From Marinobacter sediminicola (GTDB lineage: Bacteria; Pseudomonadota; Gammaproteobacteria; Pseudomonadales; Oleiphilaceae): DNA of 64,000 nt. Of this stretch, positions 35,924-44,625 are shown in pieces. The notes under the pieces were generated by a model. It saw nothing but the letters and a program-made list of their open reading frames with translations, was not told where the DNA came from and made no database searches. The translations under genes were made by a program, and so were the position numbers. Position 1 is the stretch's first letter, and every line of letters begins with the position of its first letter. Where the stretch lies: assembly GCF_031157525.1 (NCBI RefSeq), contig NZ_JAVIXR010000002.1, positions 186,001 to 250,000 of the forward strand, read 5' to 3'.

Positions 35924-36376
35924 ACCAAAACCTCTTTACTACCACAGTGCCATCTGAACAGCGTGCGAACACACATATTCGATTACTTGGGGCACAAGTA
36001 TTCAGAAAGACCGCAGAGCGCGGAAAATGAAAATTACGGGAACACCAAGGGGTGTCAGCGAACAGCAACGATGCTAATTCGCCAAGGCATGAGGGACGCT
36101 AAAGAAAGCGGAAGTGAATATAGAGCCTTGCAGTTTGTTTAGTCGTCATTGCAATTACAGCCTCTTCTGCCCTGAATTTATCTGGCGGCGGCTGTTTTTA
36201 GACCAAAAATGAGGGTCACAAAAGAATTACTACAAGCGCAAAGCCTTTAATCCAGAGCATTTATTCTGAAAGGAAGCACTAGAAGTTACTCGATATACAG
36301 AAAAGAGTCCAGTGTTTAGAGGTCATAACAATTCTCCGGGGCACTGGCGCCCCCGGGAATAGAGCAAATGGAAAAG
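35924..36376. other. intergenic region between hemN and the SSS transporter
   Basis: No coding region is recognised in these 453 bases. It should contain the promoter of the SSS gene. An imperfect inverted repeat (CCGGGG at 36336-36341 with CCCCGG at 36351-36356) lies just after hemN and could act as its terminator, although the T run is poor. Confidence 0.4.
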
Positions 36377-37795
36377 TCAGATGATGCGTGAAAACCGCTG
36401 GCTGGCGCCCTCTTTACGGTAAAAGTCGAATATCTGGCAAATGGCGCGAATCAACAGGCGGCCTGCAGGCTCCACCTGCAACACCCGGCCATTATCACCA
36501 ATAAGTTCATCGGCCATCATCGGTTTCAGGCGAGAAAGCTCGTCAGCAAAGTAGCTATCAAAATCTTCCTGCCACTCACCTGAAAACTGCTGGCGATCCA
36601 GACGGAACTGACAAATGAGCTGCCCAATCACCCAGCGGCGAATGCGATCGTCCCGGGTCAGATTGACGCCTTTGGTTATCGCCAACTGGCCAGCATCAAT
36701 GGACGCTTCCCAGGCAGGCAGATCGTGGTTGTTCTGGAAATAGGCATCGTCTGTCTGACCGATGGCAGACACACCCAGGGAAACCAGATCGCAGTCCGAG
36801 TGAGTGGTATAACCCTGGAAGTTTCTGTGCAATCGTCCGCCGCGCTGTGCCACAGACAGACTGTCATCCGGCTTGGCAAAATGATCCATACCGATGTACT
36901 CGTATCCCGCCTCGAGCAGCCGGTTGATGGTGTTATGCAGCATGGTCAATTTCTGCTGCGGGGAAGGTAGCGTGTCATTTTTAATGCGCGTTTGCGGATA
37001 AAAACGATCTGGCAGATGCGCGTAACTGAATACGGACAACCTGTCTGGTGACATCTCAAGAACCGCCTCGAGTGTCTCCGCAAAACTCTCCGGAGTCTGG
37101 TGCGGCAAGCCGTAAATAAGATCAAGGTTAATAGACCGGAACCCGAGCTGACGGGCCTCCCGCAACACCGCTTCGGTCATTTCCCGGGGCTGGATGCGGT
37201 TAACCGCTTTCTGAACTTCCGGATTCACATCCTGTACACCCAGGCTGATGCGATTAAAGCCAAGCTTCCAAAGTGTTGGCAGGGTGTCCTGATCTACTTC
37301 ACGGGGATCAATCTCCACGCTGTAGTCACGTTCATCATCGCTCTGCAGGTTGAACAGTTCGGCGTAGCCTTCCATCAACTCCTGCATAACATCGTTAGCC
37401 AAAAATGTTGGCGTGCCGCCACCCCAGTGAAGCTGTTTTACCGGGCGGTCCGAACCAAACAGTTTGGACTGCATGGCGGCCTCTTTCAGAACACGCTCAA
37501 CATAAGGCATGGCCTTGTCGCGCTTCTTGGTAATCACCTTGTTGCAGGCGCAGTAATAACAAAGGTGCGCACAAAACGGCAGGTGGGTATACAGAGACAG
37601 TGGGCGGTTGCTGGCCTTGCTGCGAGCAGCGGCCTCTACCATCTGCTCAATCGGGTAGTTCTGATTAAACTCCACAGCCGTCGGATACGATGTATAACGC
37701 GGACCGCTGAGATCGTAACGCTTGATCAGCGCATCATCCCACATGAACTCAGGAAGGGTTGATTCAGAAGTTTGCGGTGCGGGTTTGGAGGTCAT
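36377..37795 (-). CDS. hemN: oxygen-independent coproporphyrinogen III dehydrogenase HemN
   Basis: A 472-aa radical SAM enzyme that converts coproporphyrinogen III to protoporphyrinogen IX without oxygen, supplying heme under anaerobiosis. The CxxxCxxC motif with a trailing Cys is visible (CAHLCYYCAC), as are WGGGTPTFL and the C-terminal HemN domain. The start at 37795 (MTSKPAPQ) is used because longer frames reach into the promoter. An Fnr/Dnr box and a TAAAAT -10 hexamer lie upstream. Confidence 0.96.
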   Translation of the reverse strand: MTSKPAPQTSESTLPEFMWDDALIKRYDLSGPRYTSYPTAVEFNQNYPIEQMVEAAARSKASNRPLSLYTHLPFCAHLCYYCACNKVITKKRDKAMPYVERVLKEAAMQSKLFGSDRPVKQLHWGGGTPTFLANDVMQELMEGYAELFNLQSDDERDYSVEIDPREVDQDTLPTLWKLGFNRISLGVQDVNPEVQKAVNRIQPREMTEAVLREARQLGFRSINLDLIYGLPHQTPESFAETLEAVLEMSPDRLSVFSYAHLPDRFYPQTRIKNDTLPSPQQKLTMLHNTINRLLEAGYEYIGMDHFAKPDDSLSVAQRGGRLHRNFQGYTTHSDCDLVSLGVSAIGQTDDAYFQNNHDLPAWEASIDAGQLAITKGVNLTRDDRIRRWVIGQLICQFRLDRQQFSGEWQEDFDSYFADELSRLKPMMADELIGDNGRVLQVEPAGRLLIRAICQIFDFYRKEGASQRFSRII

Positions 37796-38172
37796 AATTA
37801 AAGCTCTGAGCGCGTGATGTGTGGTACCAGCCGGATAGCCGCGCATTTTAGGCTATGCAGGCTGAGCACATCTTGATGCGAGTCATTTCGACAGCTGTGT
37901 GCATACCATTGACCGGATTTTAACAGCTTGGCAACGGAACCACCCTTATGCCTAGTGCGTATTCAGGCTACCTATAATGGGTTAATTGCCGAAATGTTTC
38001 TCACGAAAACAAGCCAAAAATAGCCTGTCAAAAATACCGGAGAAGCGTGAGGCGTTGCTCAAACGGGGAGAGAGCCTGTTGCAGCAGATTGAAATTATTT
38101 GAAAAAAGTACTACAACTGCTAGTGTCCTATGCACTTCACATCTAGCCGAAACAATGGAATGAGCGGTCACT
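37796..38172. other. intergenic region between hemN and the SBP/Cache gene
   Basis: These 377 bases hold the hemN promoter (37846-37886) and presumably a promoter for the divergent gene at 38173. No credible gene was found in the rest. Confidence 0.4.
37846..37886 (-). promoter_or_regulatory. Fnr/Dnr-activated promoter of hemN
   Basis: TTGAT-GCGA-GTCAT at 37873-37886 matches the Fnr/Dnr box at 9 of 10 defined positions. On the minus strand TAAAAT lies at 37851-37846. The implied start near 37839 puts the box centre at about -40.5. The spacing is right for activation. Confidence 0.6.
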
Positions 38173-39411
38173 ATGGAATACCGGCCACGGGCACTCGGCA
38201 CCCTTGCATTTCTTATTGTTCCAGCATGCCTGGCCCAGCCACCTGAACTGGAGCTTGTCACCTTTGATGCCCCGCCCTATCAGGTGGTTGAAATAATTGG
38301 AAACGGGCACCGCAGCATAACCGGCGAAACCGTAGACACGGTAACCTGTGCCGCAGAACTGGCCGGATGGTCTGCCAACATTACCCTCGCGCCCCAGAAG
38401 CGGGCTATCTATTCACTCCGAAAGAACAGCGTAGACGGCTATTTCGCAGCAGACCCTTCTGCAGAGCTGGACACCATCGCCAGCCGCAGTTATCCCGTTG
38501 CGCTGGAGAAATGGTACTTCTTCACTCAAGACCCAACTGCCGAACCAGATCTGCGACGCATAGGTGTTGTGGATGGCAGTAACGAGGAAGCCTGGCTGTT
38601 GGCAAATGGCTACGAGGTGTATCTGAGCGTCACTTCGCCGTCGCAGCTCCTCGCGTTACTGGAGAGAGGGCGAATTGATACTGCCCTAATGGATGAGCGC
38701 GTTATGATATGGCTACGCGCCAGGAATGAACTCTCAACAGAGAGCCTCAATTCGCACTTCCTTCGCTATGCACCTCTTCACTTTTACGTAGCTGAGACCT
38801 TCCAAAAGGCACACCCGGAATTTTTACCCGAGTTCAATAAGGCACTCCCAAGCTGCACAGCCAAAACACTGACGCCCACCAGCCGGGAGATAAAACACAT
38901 TGAATCTCTGACAAAGCGATTGCTGGCAGAGCTCACAAAGCTGCTGAACATACAACAGGCTCTGAAAGCCGGTCCGCAACCAGGCTCGTTCGCCGAAGTC
39001 CTCAACATCGACAGCAAATGGCAGGCTCTGGCACCAAAGACTGTGCCGCCACTGGCAGCGCATATTCTGGCCCTGCCAGCATCAAAAACTCTGGAAGTAT
39101 GGCAGAGCTCCTATAAGGGCCTGGTCACAGAGATCATGCTAGTCAACAGCATGGGAAGCATTGCCGCCATGAGTCAACTCACCTCTGACTATTGGCAGGG
39201 CGATGAGCTCAAGTTTCTCGAGGTGGCAGGGCCGGAACTGGCGGCCGATCCACAGGATCAAAAACCGTTTTTCATCTCCCCCATACGTTACGATCAATCA
39301 ACCGCAAGGTTTCAGATTACTGTGAGTGCTCCGATCGTTTCGGCCAGCGAGAACACACCAAACGGTGTCATCGTAATCGGCCTGGATATAGAAAAGGCCA
39401 TGGGCATTTAG
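38173..39411 (+). CDS. exported SBP-like plus Cache-like protein of unknown function
   Basis: A 412-aa protein with a signal peptide (LGTLAFLIVPACLA). It has a solute-binding-protein-type domain (about 25-235, SBP_bac_3-like: ELVTFDAPPYQ near the start, DTALMDERVM) and a C-terminal domain (about 255-412) whose SQLTSDYWQGDELKF and ISAPI-like strands resemble a Cache sensor domain. No transmembrane helix or cytoplasmic output domain is present, so it is probably periplasmic. A sensory partner role is plausible but not shown. Its last four bases overlap the convergent HAD gene. Confidence 0.7.
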   Translation: MEYRPRALGTLAFLIVPACLAQPPELELVTFDAPPYQVVEIIGNGHRSITGETVDTVTCAAELAGWSANITLAPQKRAIYSLRKNSVDGYFAADPSAELDTIASRSYPVALEKWYFFTQDPTAEPDLRRIGVVDGSNEEAWLLANGYEVYLSVTSPSQLLALLERGRIDTALMDERVMIWLRARNELSTESLNSHFLRYAPLHFYVAETFQKAHPEFLPEFNKALPSCTAKTLTPTSREIKHIESLTKRLLAELTKLLNIQQALKAGPQPGSFAEVLNIDSKWQALAPKTVPPLAAHILALPASKTLEVWQSSYKGLVTEIMLVNSMGSIAAMSQLTSDYWQGDELKFLEVAGPELAADPQDQKPFFISPIRYDQSTARFQITVSAPIVSASENTPNGVIVIGLDIEKAMGI

Positions 39412-41096
39412 GGCGGCCCAATCTCGCAGGCAAGCACCAGTGCCCAGAATTCCGAGAAATCATTTACCACCACATCGGGTTTGTCCGGGTGCTTATGGGT
39501 GCCCGGAAATATACGGTTCAGCCAGGGTAGATCCCACTGTGCACCGTTGAAGAATACGGAGGTCATGCCCGCACGTTTGGCAGCAATCACATCGGTGGTG
39601 CTGTCACCCACGTACCACACGCTGGGGTCGGGCGGGTAATCCAGTTTCTGCACCGCCAGCAAGAGCTGATCTGGATGGGGCTTGCGCAAGGGCGTGTCAT
39701 CACCGCACACGTCTACATCAAACAGCTCCACCCAACCGGTGTCTTCAACAGCCGCCAGTTCGTGCTCGAAAAACTCACGGTCACGGTTGGTGATCACCCC
39801 CACCTGAATATTCAGGCGCCGCAAACCCTCCAGCACCGCCCGCACGTTCGCCTCAAAGGCTTTTACCGTGCCATAGTGATTGCGGTAATGGTGATTGAAG
39901 GCCTTGTGGGCGATCTGCTTTGCGTCCTGATCATCACCAAAAAGCACTTCAAAAATATCCGTGCGGGAGATTTTTCGGTCGGCCTTTACCTTGGGGTGCA
40001 GCTTGGCAAACTCGCGAACATAGGCCACCAGTTTGGCATCTTCCGGGGTTTTGCTGTCTTCCGGCGCCACCATGCGCTCCATCAACCCGAGCTTGTGAAA
40101 ATCCGGGAACATGTCATCCACTGCGTGGTACATGGCATCGAGGGTGTCCACTAGAGTGGCATGCCAATCAAACAGGATCACTTCGGGCCGTATAAGCTTG
40201 ACCACTGCGGGGTGCCAGTCTGGCTCTATGCGGGGTTCCGGGCGCTCCGGTGGCGGGAAGGGAGCCGGCCGCACTTCTGCTGGCAGTTGCAGGAATTGCT
40301 CAGGTTCATCCCGCTCAATCAGCGCCAGCAGATCCATCAATTCTTCAAAACTGTCCAGAACCGCCACGGGCTCGTCCCGGCGGGTAAACCAACTGCGAAT
40401 TCGATCCGCTTCCCATTGGGCACCGTTATAAAAAACACCTGAAATGCCTGCTCGATGCGCTGTCAGCATATCCACGTAGCTGTCGCCAAGGTACCAGGCG
40501 CGCTGGTCTGCGGGAAGGTTCAGCTTCTCAAGAATTGTATTGATTATCTGGGGGTCAGGCTTGTATTCGGTGACATCATCGGCGCAAATCGCCACCTCGA
40601 ACAGATCCTGCCAGCGCCCCTCATCAACGGTTTTCAATTCCTTATCAAAAAACTCCCGGTTTCTGTTGGTGGCCACCGCCAAACGAATGCCCATGGCTTT
40701 CAGGGCCGACAGGTATTCATAAGCTCCCGGTTGAAAGGGTCGAACCTGCCCGAAGAAACGCCGGTACGCTTGATTGTAGGCTTGGTGCGCAATCAGCTTG
40801 GCCGCTGTGTTGTCACCAAAGATGGCATTGAATATGTCTGTTCTCGACACCCTGCGCTCCGCCAGAATTCGCGGGTGCAGGCGCCTGAAAATGCGTATGT
40901 AGCGAACCAGCCTCGCATCATCTTCAGTGCGGCACTGCTCCTCCGGCAGCAGCTGATCCACCAGCCCCAGTTCTTCCAGCTGCGGCAGCATCTCCTCCAT
41001 GGCGCTGAACATGGCGTCGTGGGTGTCCACCAAGGTTCCGTGCCAATCCAGTATCAGCACCGAAGGAATAGATAGGCGCTCACCCATGCGGTCCAT
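39408..41096 (-). CDS. tandem-duplicated HAD-superfamily protein
   Basis: A 562-aa protein made of two homologous HAD domains (about 8-235 and 300-540) joined by a Pro-rich linker (about 275-295). Each has motif I as DWHGT (17-21) or DWHAT (310-314), so the usual second Asp (DxDGT) is His. Motif II (ATNR; ITNR), motif III Lys in YKPDP or RKPHP, and motif IV GDS are present. AAAGGA precedes the start by 6 bases. It resembles phosphoglycolate-phosphatase-type HAD enzymes, but the substitution leaves the reaction uncertain. Both halves keep the nucleophile Asp. Confidence 0.8.
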   Translation of the reverse strand: MDRMGERLSIPSVLILDWHGTLVDTHDAMFSAMEEMLPQLEELGLVDQLLPEEQCRTEDDARLVRYIRIFRRLHPRILAERRVSRTDIFNAIFGDNTAAKLIAHQAYNQAYRRFFGQVRPFQPGAYEYLSALKAMGIRLAVATNRNREFFDKELKTVDEGRWQDLFEVAICADDVTEYKPDPQIINTILEKLNLPADQRAWYLGDSYVDMLTAHRAGISGVFYNGAQWEADRIRSWFTRRDEPVAVLDSFEELMDLLALIERDEPEQFLQLPAEVRPAPFPPPERPEPRIEPDWHPAVVKLIRPEVILFDWHATLVDTLDAMYHAVDDMFPDFHKLGLMERMVAPEDSKTPEDAKLVAYVREFAKLHPKVKADRKISRTDIFEVLFGDDQDAKQIAHKAFNHHYRNHYGTVKAFEANVRAVLEGLRRLNIQVGVITNRDREFFEHELAAVEDTGWVELFDVDVCGDDTPLRKPHPDQLLLAVQKLDYPPDPSVWYVGDSTTDVIAAKRAGMTSVFFNGAQWDLPWLNRIFPGTHKHPDKPDVVVNDFSEFWALVLACEIGPP

Positions 41097-41241
41097 AAAC
41101 AGTCCTTTGGCATTTCAGAGGCGTATAGACAGATGCTATCCGTCAGTTAGTTCACAAATAGTAGGGTTACCCTCTACCATAACCAAAACAGCCCAACCCT
41201 GACACACACCAGATCAATAATACTCAGGAAGTGCCAATACG

Positions 41242-41709
41242 ATGAAAATCGGTGAGATATCCCAACACTCAGCCGTTGCCGTGGAAACCATCCGGTATTA
41301 CGAAAAAATCGGGTTGTTGCCGACACCGGAACGGGACGTTAGCGGCTACCGCGCTTATCGTAGTGCACACCTGGATCGACTCCTGTTTATAAAGCGCTGC
41401 CGCAATCTGGATATGGCTCAGGATGAGATACGCGAGTTGATCCGGCTGTCTGAAAACCCGGAAGCAGATTGCCAACAGGTGGATGAACTCCTGGCCAGCC
41501 ACCTCAACCATGTGCGGGAGCGCCTGAAGGAGCTCACAAACCTCGAAAACACTCTGCAACAGCTGCAAAAGGCCTGCTCAGATGCAGGAACCGTGCAGGA
41601 GTGCGGCATTATGGGAGGGCTTAGCAGCGCTGACCTTGAACCCTCACCACGTGACGCTGGCGACCATGAAAACCACGTTCCCGGAACCCACAAGCCGGGG
41701 AAAAGTTAA
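41242..41709 (+). CDS. cadR: MerR-family Cd/Pb-responsive regulator
   Basis: A 155-aa MerR-type activator. The N-terminal winged helix (MKIGEISQHS, VETIRYYEKIGLL) is followed by a dimer helix and metal-binding cysteines at 77, 112 and 121. The spacing is like CadR and PbrR-type divalent-metal sensors. Its target is almost certainly the downstream promoter at 41738-41768, which has the 19-base spacer and dyad of MerR promoters and drives the CDF transporter gene. The symbol reflects family; pbrR would be an equal choice. Confidence 0.85.
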   Translation: MKIGEISQHSAVAVETIRYYEKIGLLPTPERDVSGYRAYRSAHLDRLLFIKRCRNLDMAQDEIRELIRLSENPEADCQQVDELLASHLNHVRERLKELTNLENTLQQLQKACSDAGTVQECGIMGGLSSADLEPSPRDAGDHENHVPGTHKPGKS

Positions 41710-41737
41710 CGGTTTGATAAAGTGTAAGCTCAGGGGG

Positions 41738-41768
41738 TTGACCCTATAGTAGCTACAGGGTTTTTAAT
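41738..41768 (+). promoter_or_regulatory. MerR-type promoter/operator of the CDF transporter
   Basis: The -35 TTGACC is at 41738-41743 and the -10 TTTAAT at 41763-41768, separated by 19 bases, the long spacer that MerR-family activators correct. The dyad ACCCTATAG-TAG-CTACAGGGT (41741-41761) fills the spacer and matches known CadR/PbrR operators. Confidence 0.88.
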
Positions 41769-41797
41769 ACAAGCCTACCTAATCAAGGAGGTGTTTT

Positions 41798-42445
41798 ATG
41801 GCCTGTAGCTGCCCTGGCCCGGAACTGAAAACCCCTGGCACCGGCTTTCGTCGCGCGCTCTGGATTGCGCTCTGGGTGAACCTGGCCATGTTTTTCGTGG
41901 AAGGTGTTGCCAGCCTTACTTCTGGCTCGGTGTCGCTCATGGCGGATGCCATCGACTTCTTCGGCGATAGCGCCAACTACATTCTGTCTCTTTGCGTACT
42001 GAACATGGGCCTGCTCTGGCGTGGCCGCGCGGCGATGGTCAAAGGCATTACCATGACGGTTTTCGGTGCGATTGTCTGGGCTCGCGCTCTATGGGTCTTA
42101 CAGCAGGGCACCACGCCAGAAGCTTTCACCATGGGCTCAGTTGGCCTGCTGGCGCTGGTCGCTAACCTGTCTGTGGCACTTATTCTTTTCAAATTTCGCG
42201 ATGGTGATTCGGATATGCGTTCGGTTTGGCTATGCAGCCGGAACGATGCCATCAGCAACCTGGCTGTAATGGCGGCTGCACTGGGTGTGTTTGGGACCGC
42301 CAGCGCCTGGCCGGATCTTGTAGTCGCCGCCATTATGGGTACTTTGGCAATTACCGCAGGGGTGAGCGTGGTGCGTCATGCCCGCCAGGACATTGCCAAT
42401 GCAAAGCAGGCTTCAGTGGCCGGCGCCACGCTGGAAGTCCGATAA
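41798..42445 (+). CDS. cation diffusion facilitator (CDF) family metal exporter
   Basis: A 215-aa inner-membrane protein with six hydrophobic segments. The metal-site Asp residues sit in LMADAIDFFGDSANY and SRNDAISN. It lacks the C-terminal cytoplasmic domain of typical (about 300-aa) CDF proteins but has an N-terminal CxC (MACSCPG) that could bind metal. It would export Cd, Pb or Zn. AGGAGG precedes the start. Control by the MerR regulator is strongly indicated. Its 3' end overlaps the convergent lipoprotein gene by 33 bases. Confidence 0.85.
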   Translation: MACSCPGPELKTPGTGFRRALWIALWVNLAMFFVEGVASLTSGSVSLMADAIDFFGDSANYILSLCVLNMGLLWRGRAAMVKGITMTVFGAIVWARALWVLQQGTTPEAFTMGSVGLLALVANLSVALILFKFRDGDSDMRSVWLCSRNDAISNLAVMAAALGVFGTASAWPDLVVAAIMGTLAITAGVSVVRHARQDIANAKQASVAGATLEVR

Positions 42446-42913
42446 CTCGTACTGGTACTCGTCGTCGGCAATCATTTCGTGCCCGTCGTAATCGATGTAG
42501 ACGGGGAAACCGTAGCGGGGGTCGTAATCCACTTTTAATCGGTGAACGTCTCTCCGCTCGGCCCGTTCGATGAATCTGAACATACCGGGGACCGTCAGTC
42601 GCTCGGCATCAAGTTGGCTTGGGTCCTGAATCAGCTGCTCAAGCCCGGTTACGTCGACCAGCTTGCCGTCAGCCACCGTGACTCGAATAGGCTGGCGCAG
42701 ATACGCCGGACAGAAACAGGATTGCTGAACCGTTATCTGATAATCAGCGATGCCTTTGTCACTCCATAGCGCCTGAGCCTGACCCAAGGTTTCGGGCGTA
42801 GTTTCAGGTTGCCCTGTAGAAGCATCGGATGCAGCTGTGCCACATCCGGCTAGCAACAAAGCTATCAAGAATACTGACACGCGTTGCGGTGTCGCTGACC
42901 ACAGCGCCATCAT
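42413..42913 (-). CDS. lipoprotein of the DUF6174 type
   Basis: A 166-aa predicted lipoprotein with the signal MMALWSATPQRVSVFLIALLLAGC (lipobox LAGC). The mature part has the QSCFCPAY, VTVADGKLVDV and VDYDPRYGFPVYIDYD motifs that I associate with DUF6174. Function unknown. The start at 42913 overlaps the upstream metalloprotease stop by four bases (ATGA), with GGAAG before it, so the two are translationally coupled. Confidence 0.75.
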   Translation of the reverse strand: MMALWSATPQRVSVFLIALLLAGCGTAASDASTGQPETTPETLGQAQALWSDKGIADYQITVQQSCFCPAYLRQPIRVTVADGKLVDVTGLEQLIQDPSQLDAERLTVPGMFRFIERAERRDVHRLKVDYDPRYGFPVYIDYDGHEMIADDEYQYELSDFQRGAGH

Positions 42914-44544
42914 TTTAATCGCTTCCGGCGAGCAGCTACCGCAAACACTCCCAACAGCAACCAAGCCAGGCTGACGGCTCCACCGCCGCCACTATCAGAT
43001 CTGGAATTGCTATTCGTCGGTGCATCCGGCGCAGAAGGCTGGGTGTCTTCATTACCTGGTTCTTCAGGCACAGCAGGCTCATTTGCCGCAAGCGCTATCC
43101 GGGTCATCAACTCATCGTTCTGCGGTAGAATATCCTTCACCTCACCGCTGTCGCTGATCAGGGCTGCGCTCTGTAGCAGGTTGAACGAGACACTGCTGCC
43201 AGCTTCAGCCTGAATACTGAGCGTGAGCCCAGATCTTGCTACTACTTCGGGGCAACGGAAGCCATCTGAGTTATCAGCCGGGCCCGTCAGACTACATGCC
43301 TTACCGCCGAGACTGACGCCAACCAGGCGCCCTTCTCCCTTACCAATCACGCCGCCAACAGTGACACGATCAGCCTTTTGCTGGCTGGCATCCTGGTAAT
43401 CAACCTGAAAATTCGCTTGAAAAGGCGCCCCTTGCTTCACTTCAGAAGGGTTACCGTTGACTGCAGACAACGAGACATCCGCCGGGAAGTTAAAACACTG
43501 TTCAACCGCCCCAAGCGAGGAGATTTTTCGGGTCATTGAAACATAGGAACAACTTGAAAAGCTGCTCACATTGCTATTGACGCTCGGCCCCATAATGAAT
43601 TGACCGGACTCGCACGCCGCACCTTCCCCGCCCTGACCATCATGCCTCGCACCCAGGTTATGGCCAATCTCGTGGGCAACCACCAATGCAGTGACAGTGT
43701 TGCTATTAAACGCATTGGTAACGCCTGTAGCATACCGACCGGTACCGCAGAGAGAGCCTACCCAGGCCATGCCGGCCGTGCTGCCATTGAAATCCCGGCC
43801 ACTGACAAAGTGGAAAATGGAGCGATCACTTTTCAGAAAACGGACAGCTCCCGCAGCGCGCTTGTCACTAACATCCGAGAGCAAATCACCAGCTTCTGTT
43901 GTGTCGCTGAACACCCTGTCCTGAGCGCTATCGAGAAACGTCAGCGACAGCGTATCGAAAATAATACCGAGCTGGTCTTTGTAGAAGCCTTCCACCATAT
44001 TCATGATCGCACCGGCCCGCGCTTCAGGTTGCGCAAAGCGCTCCTGAAACTGCTGGTCAAACGCCAGCTCCAGTTCCAGCATCAGGCAAGCACCATCAAC
44101 CTTGTCTGTACAGAGCACATCGTAGTTTTCCGTTACGGCTCGAGCCATTGCGGGGCCAACCAGGCTTTCCGGTGTAATCATGGAATCGCCGTGGAGGTGG
44201 TCCACACCGCATTGCGGTGGCTCTTCGTTGCGACTGAAGCTGAACGTGGCAGGCTTATCGTTGCCGCCAATGGTGTGCATCCGCCCGAAGGCATAGGCCA
44301 TGCCTTCCCAGCTATTATCCAGGAAAGAAACACGCACCCAGCTTTCCGGGTCTTCCGGAAAATAGCCTTCGTAATGTTCACCCTCATTGGACCCAAATCG
44401 CAGGTTCCGCTTGAGATGTGCATCGTAGTTGTGGCCGTCGATCCACACCGGTTGAACCTTTCCGGTTTCGGCTACCGCAGGCAGTGCCCACAAAATGGAC
44501 AGGAGAATGATGGATACAACACTGGGTATGAACCTGAAAATCAT
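42910..44544 (-). CDS. secreted M12-like zinc metalloprotease with GlyGly-CTERM anchor
   Basis: A 544-aa exported protein. It has a signal peptide (residues 1-25), a propeptide-like region, a zinc metalloprotease core with HEIGHNLGARHD (HExxHxxGxxHD, reprolysin-like), an Ig-like or adhesion region (about 360-480) and a low-complexity stretch. It ends with a GlyGly-CTERM signal: SGGGGAVSLAWLLLGVFAVA followed by ARRKR. GlyGly-CTERM proteins are processed by rhombosortase after type II secretion, and a rhombosortase gene lies immediately upstream on the opposite strand. The substrate is unknown. Confidence 0.9.
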   Translation of the reverse strand: MIFRFIPSVVSIILLSILWALPAVAETGKVQPVWIDGHNYDAHLKRNLRFGSNEGEHYEGYFPEDPESWVRVSFLDNSWEGMAYAFGRMHTIGGNDKPATFSFSRNEEPPQCGVDHLHGDSMITPESLVGPAMARAVTENYDVLCTDKVDGACLMLELELAFDQQFQERFAQPEARAGAIMNMVEGFYKDQLGIIFDTLSLTFLDSAQDRVFSDTTEAGDLLSDVSDKRAAGAVRFLKSDRSIFHFVSGRDFNGSTAGMAWVGSLCGTGRYATGVTNAFNSNTVTALVVAHEIGHNLGARHDGQGGEGAACESGQFIMGPSVNSNVSSFSSCSYVSMTRKISSLGAVEQCFNFPADVSLSAVNGNPSEVKQGAPFQANFQVDYQDASQQKADRVTVGGVIGKGEGRLVGVSLGGKACSLTGPADNSDGFRCPEVVARSGLTLSIQAEAGSSVSFNLLQSAALISDSGEVKDILPQNDELMTRIALAANEPAVPEEPGNEDTQPSAPDAPTNSNSRSDSGGGGAVSLAWLLLGVFAVAARRKRLK

Positions 44545-44625
44545 GGTAAAACTCTACATTAGACGGTTTTTTCGGAAATTTACCGAATATCGGGCCGGCC
44601 TGCCACGAAGGCTGCGTAACGTTAT

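Noticed and set aside
36336..36356. Rho-independent terminator of hemN
   Set aside because: The stem is imperfect and no convincing T run follows on the minus strand.
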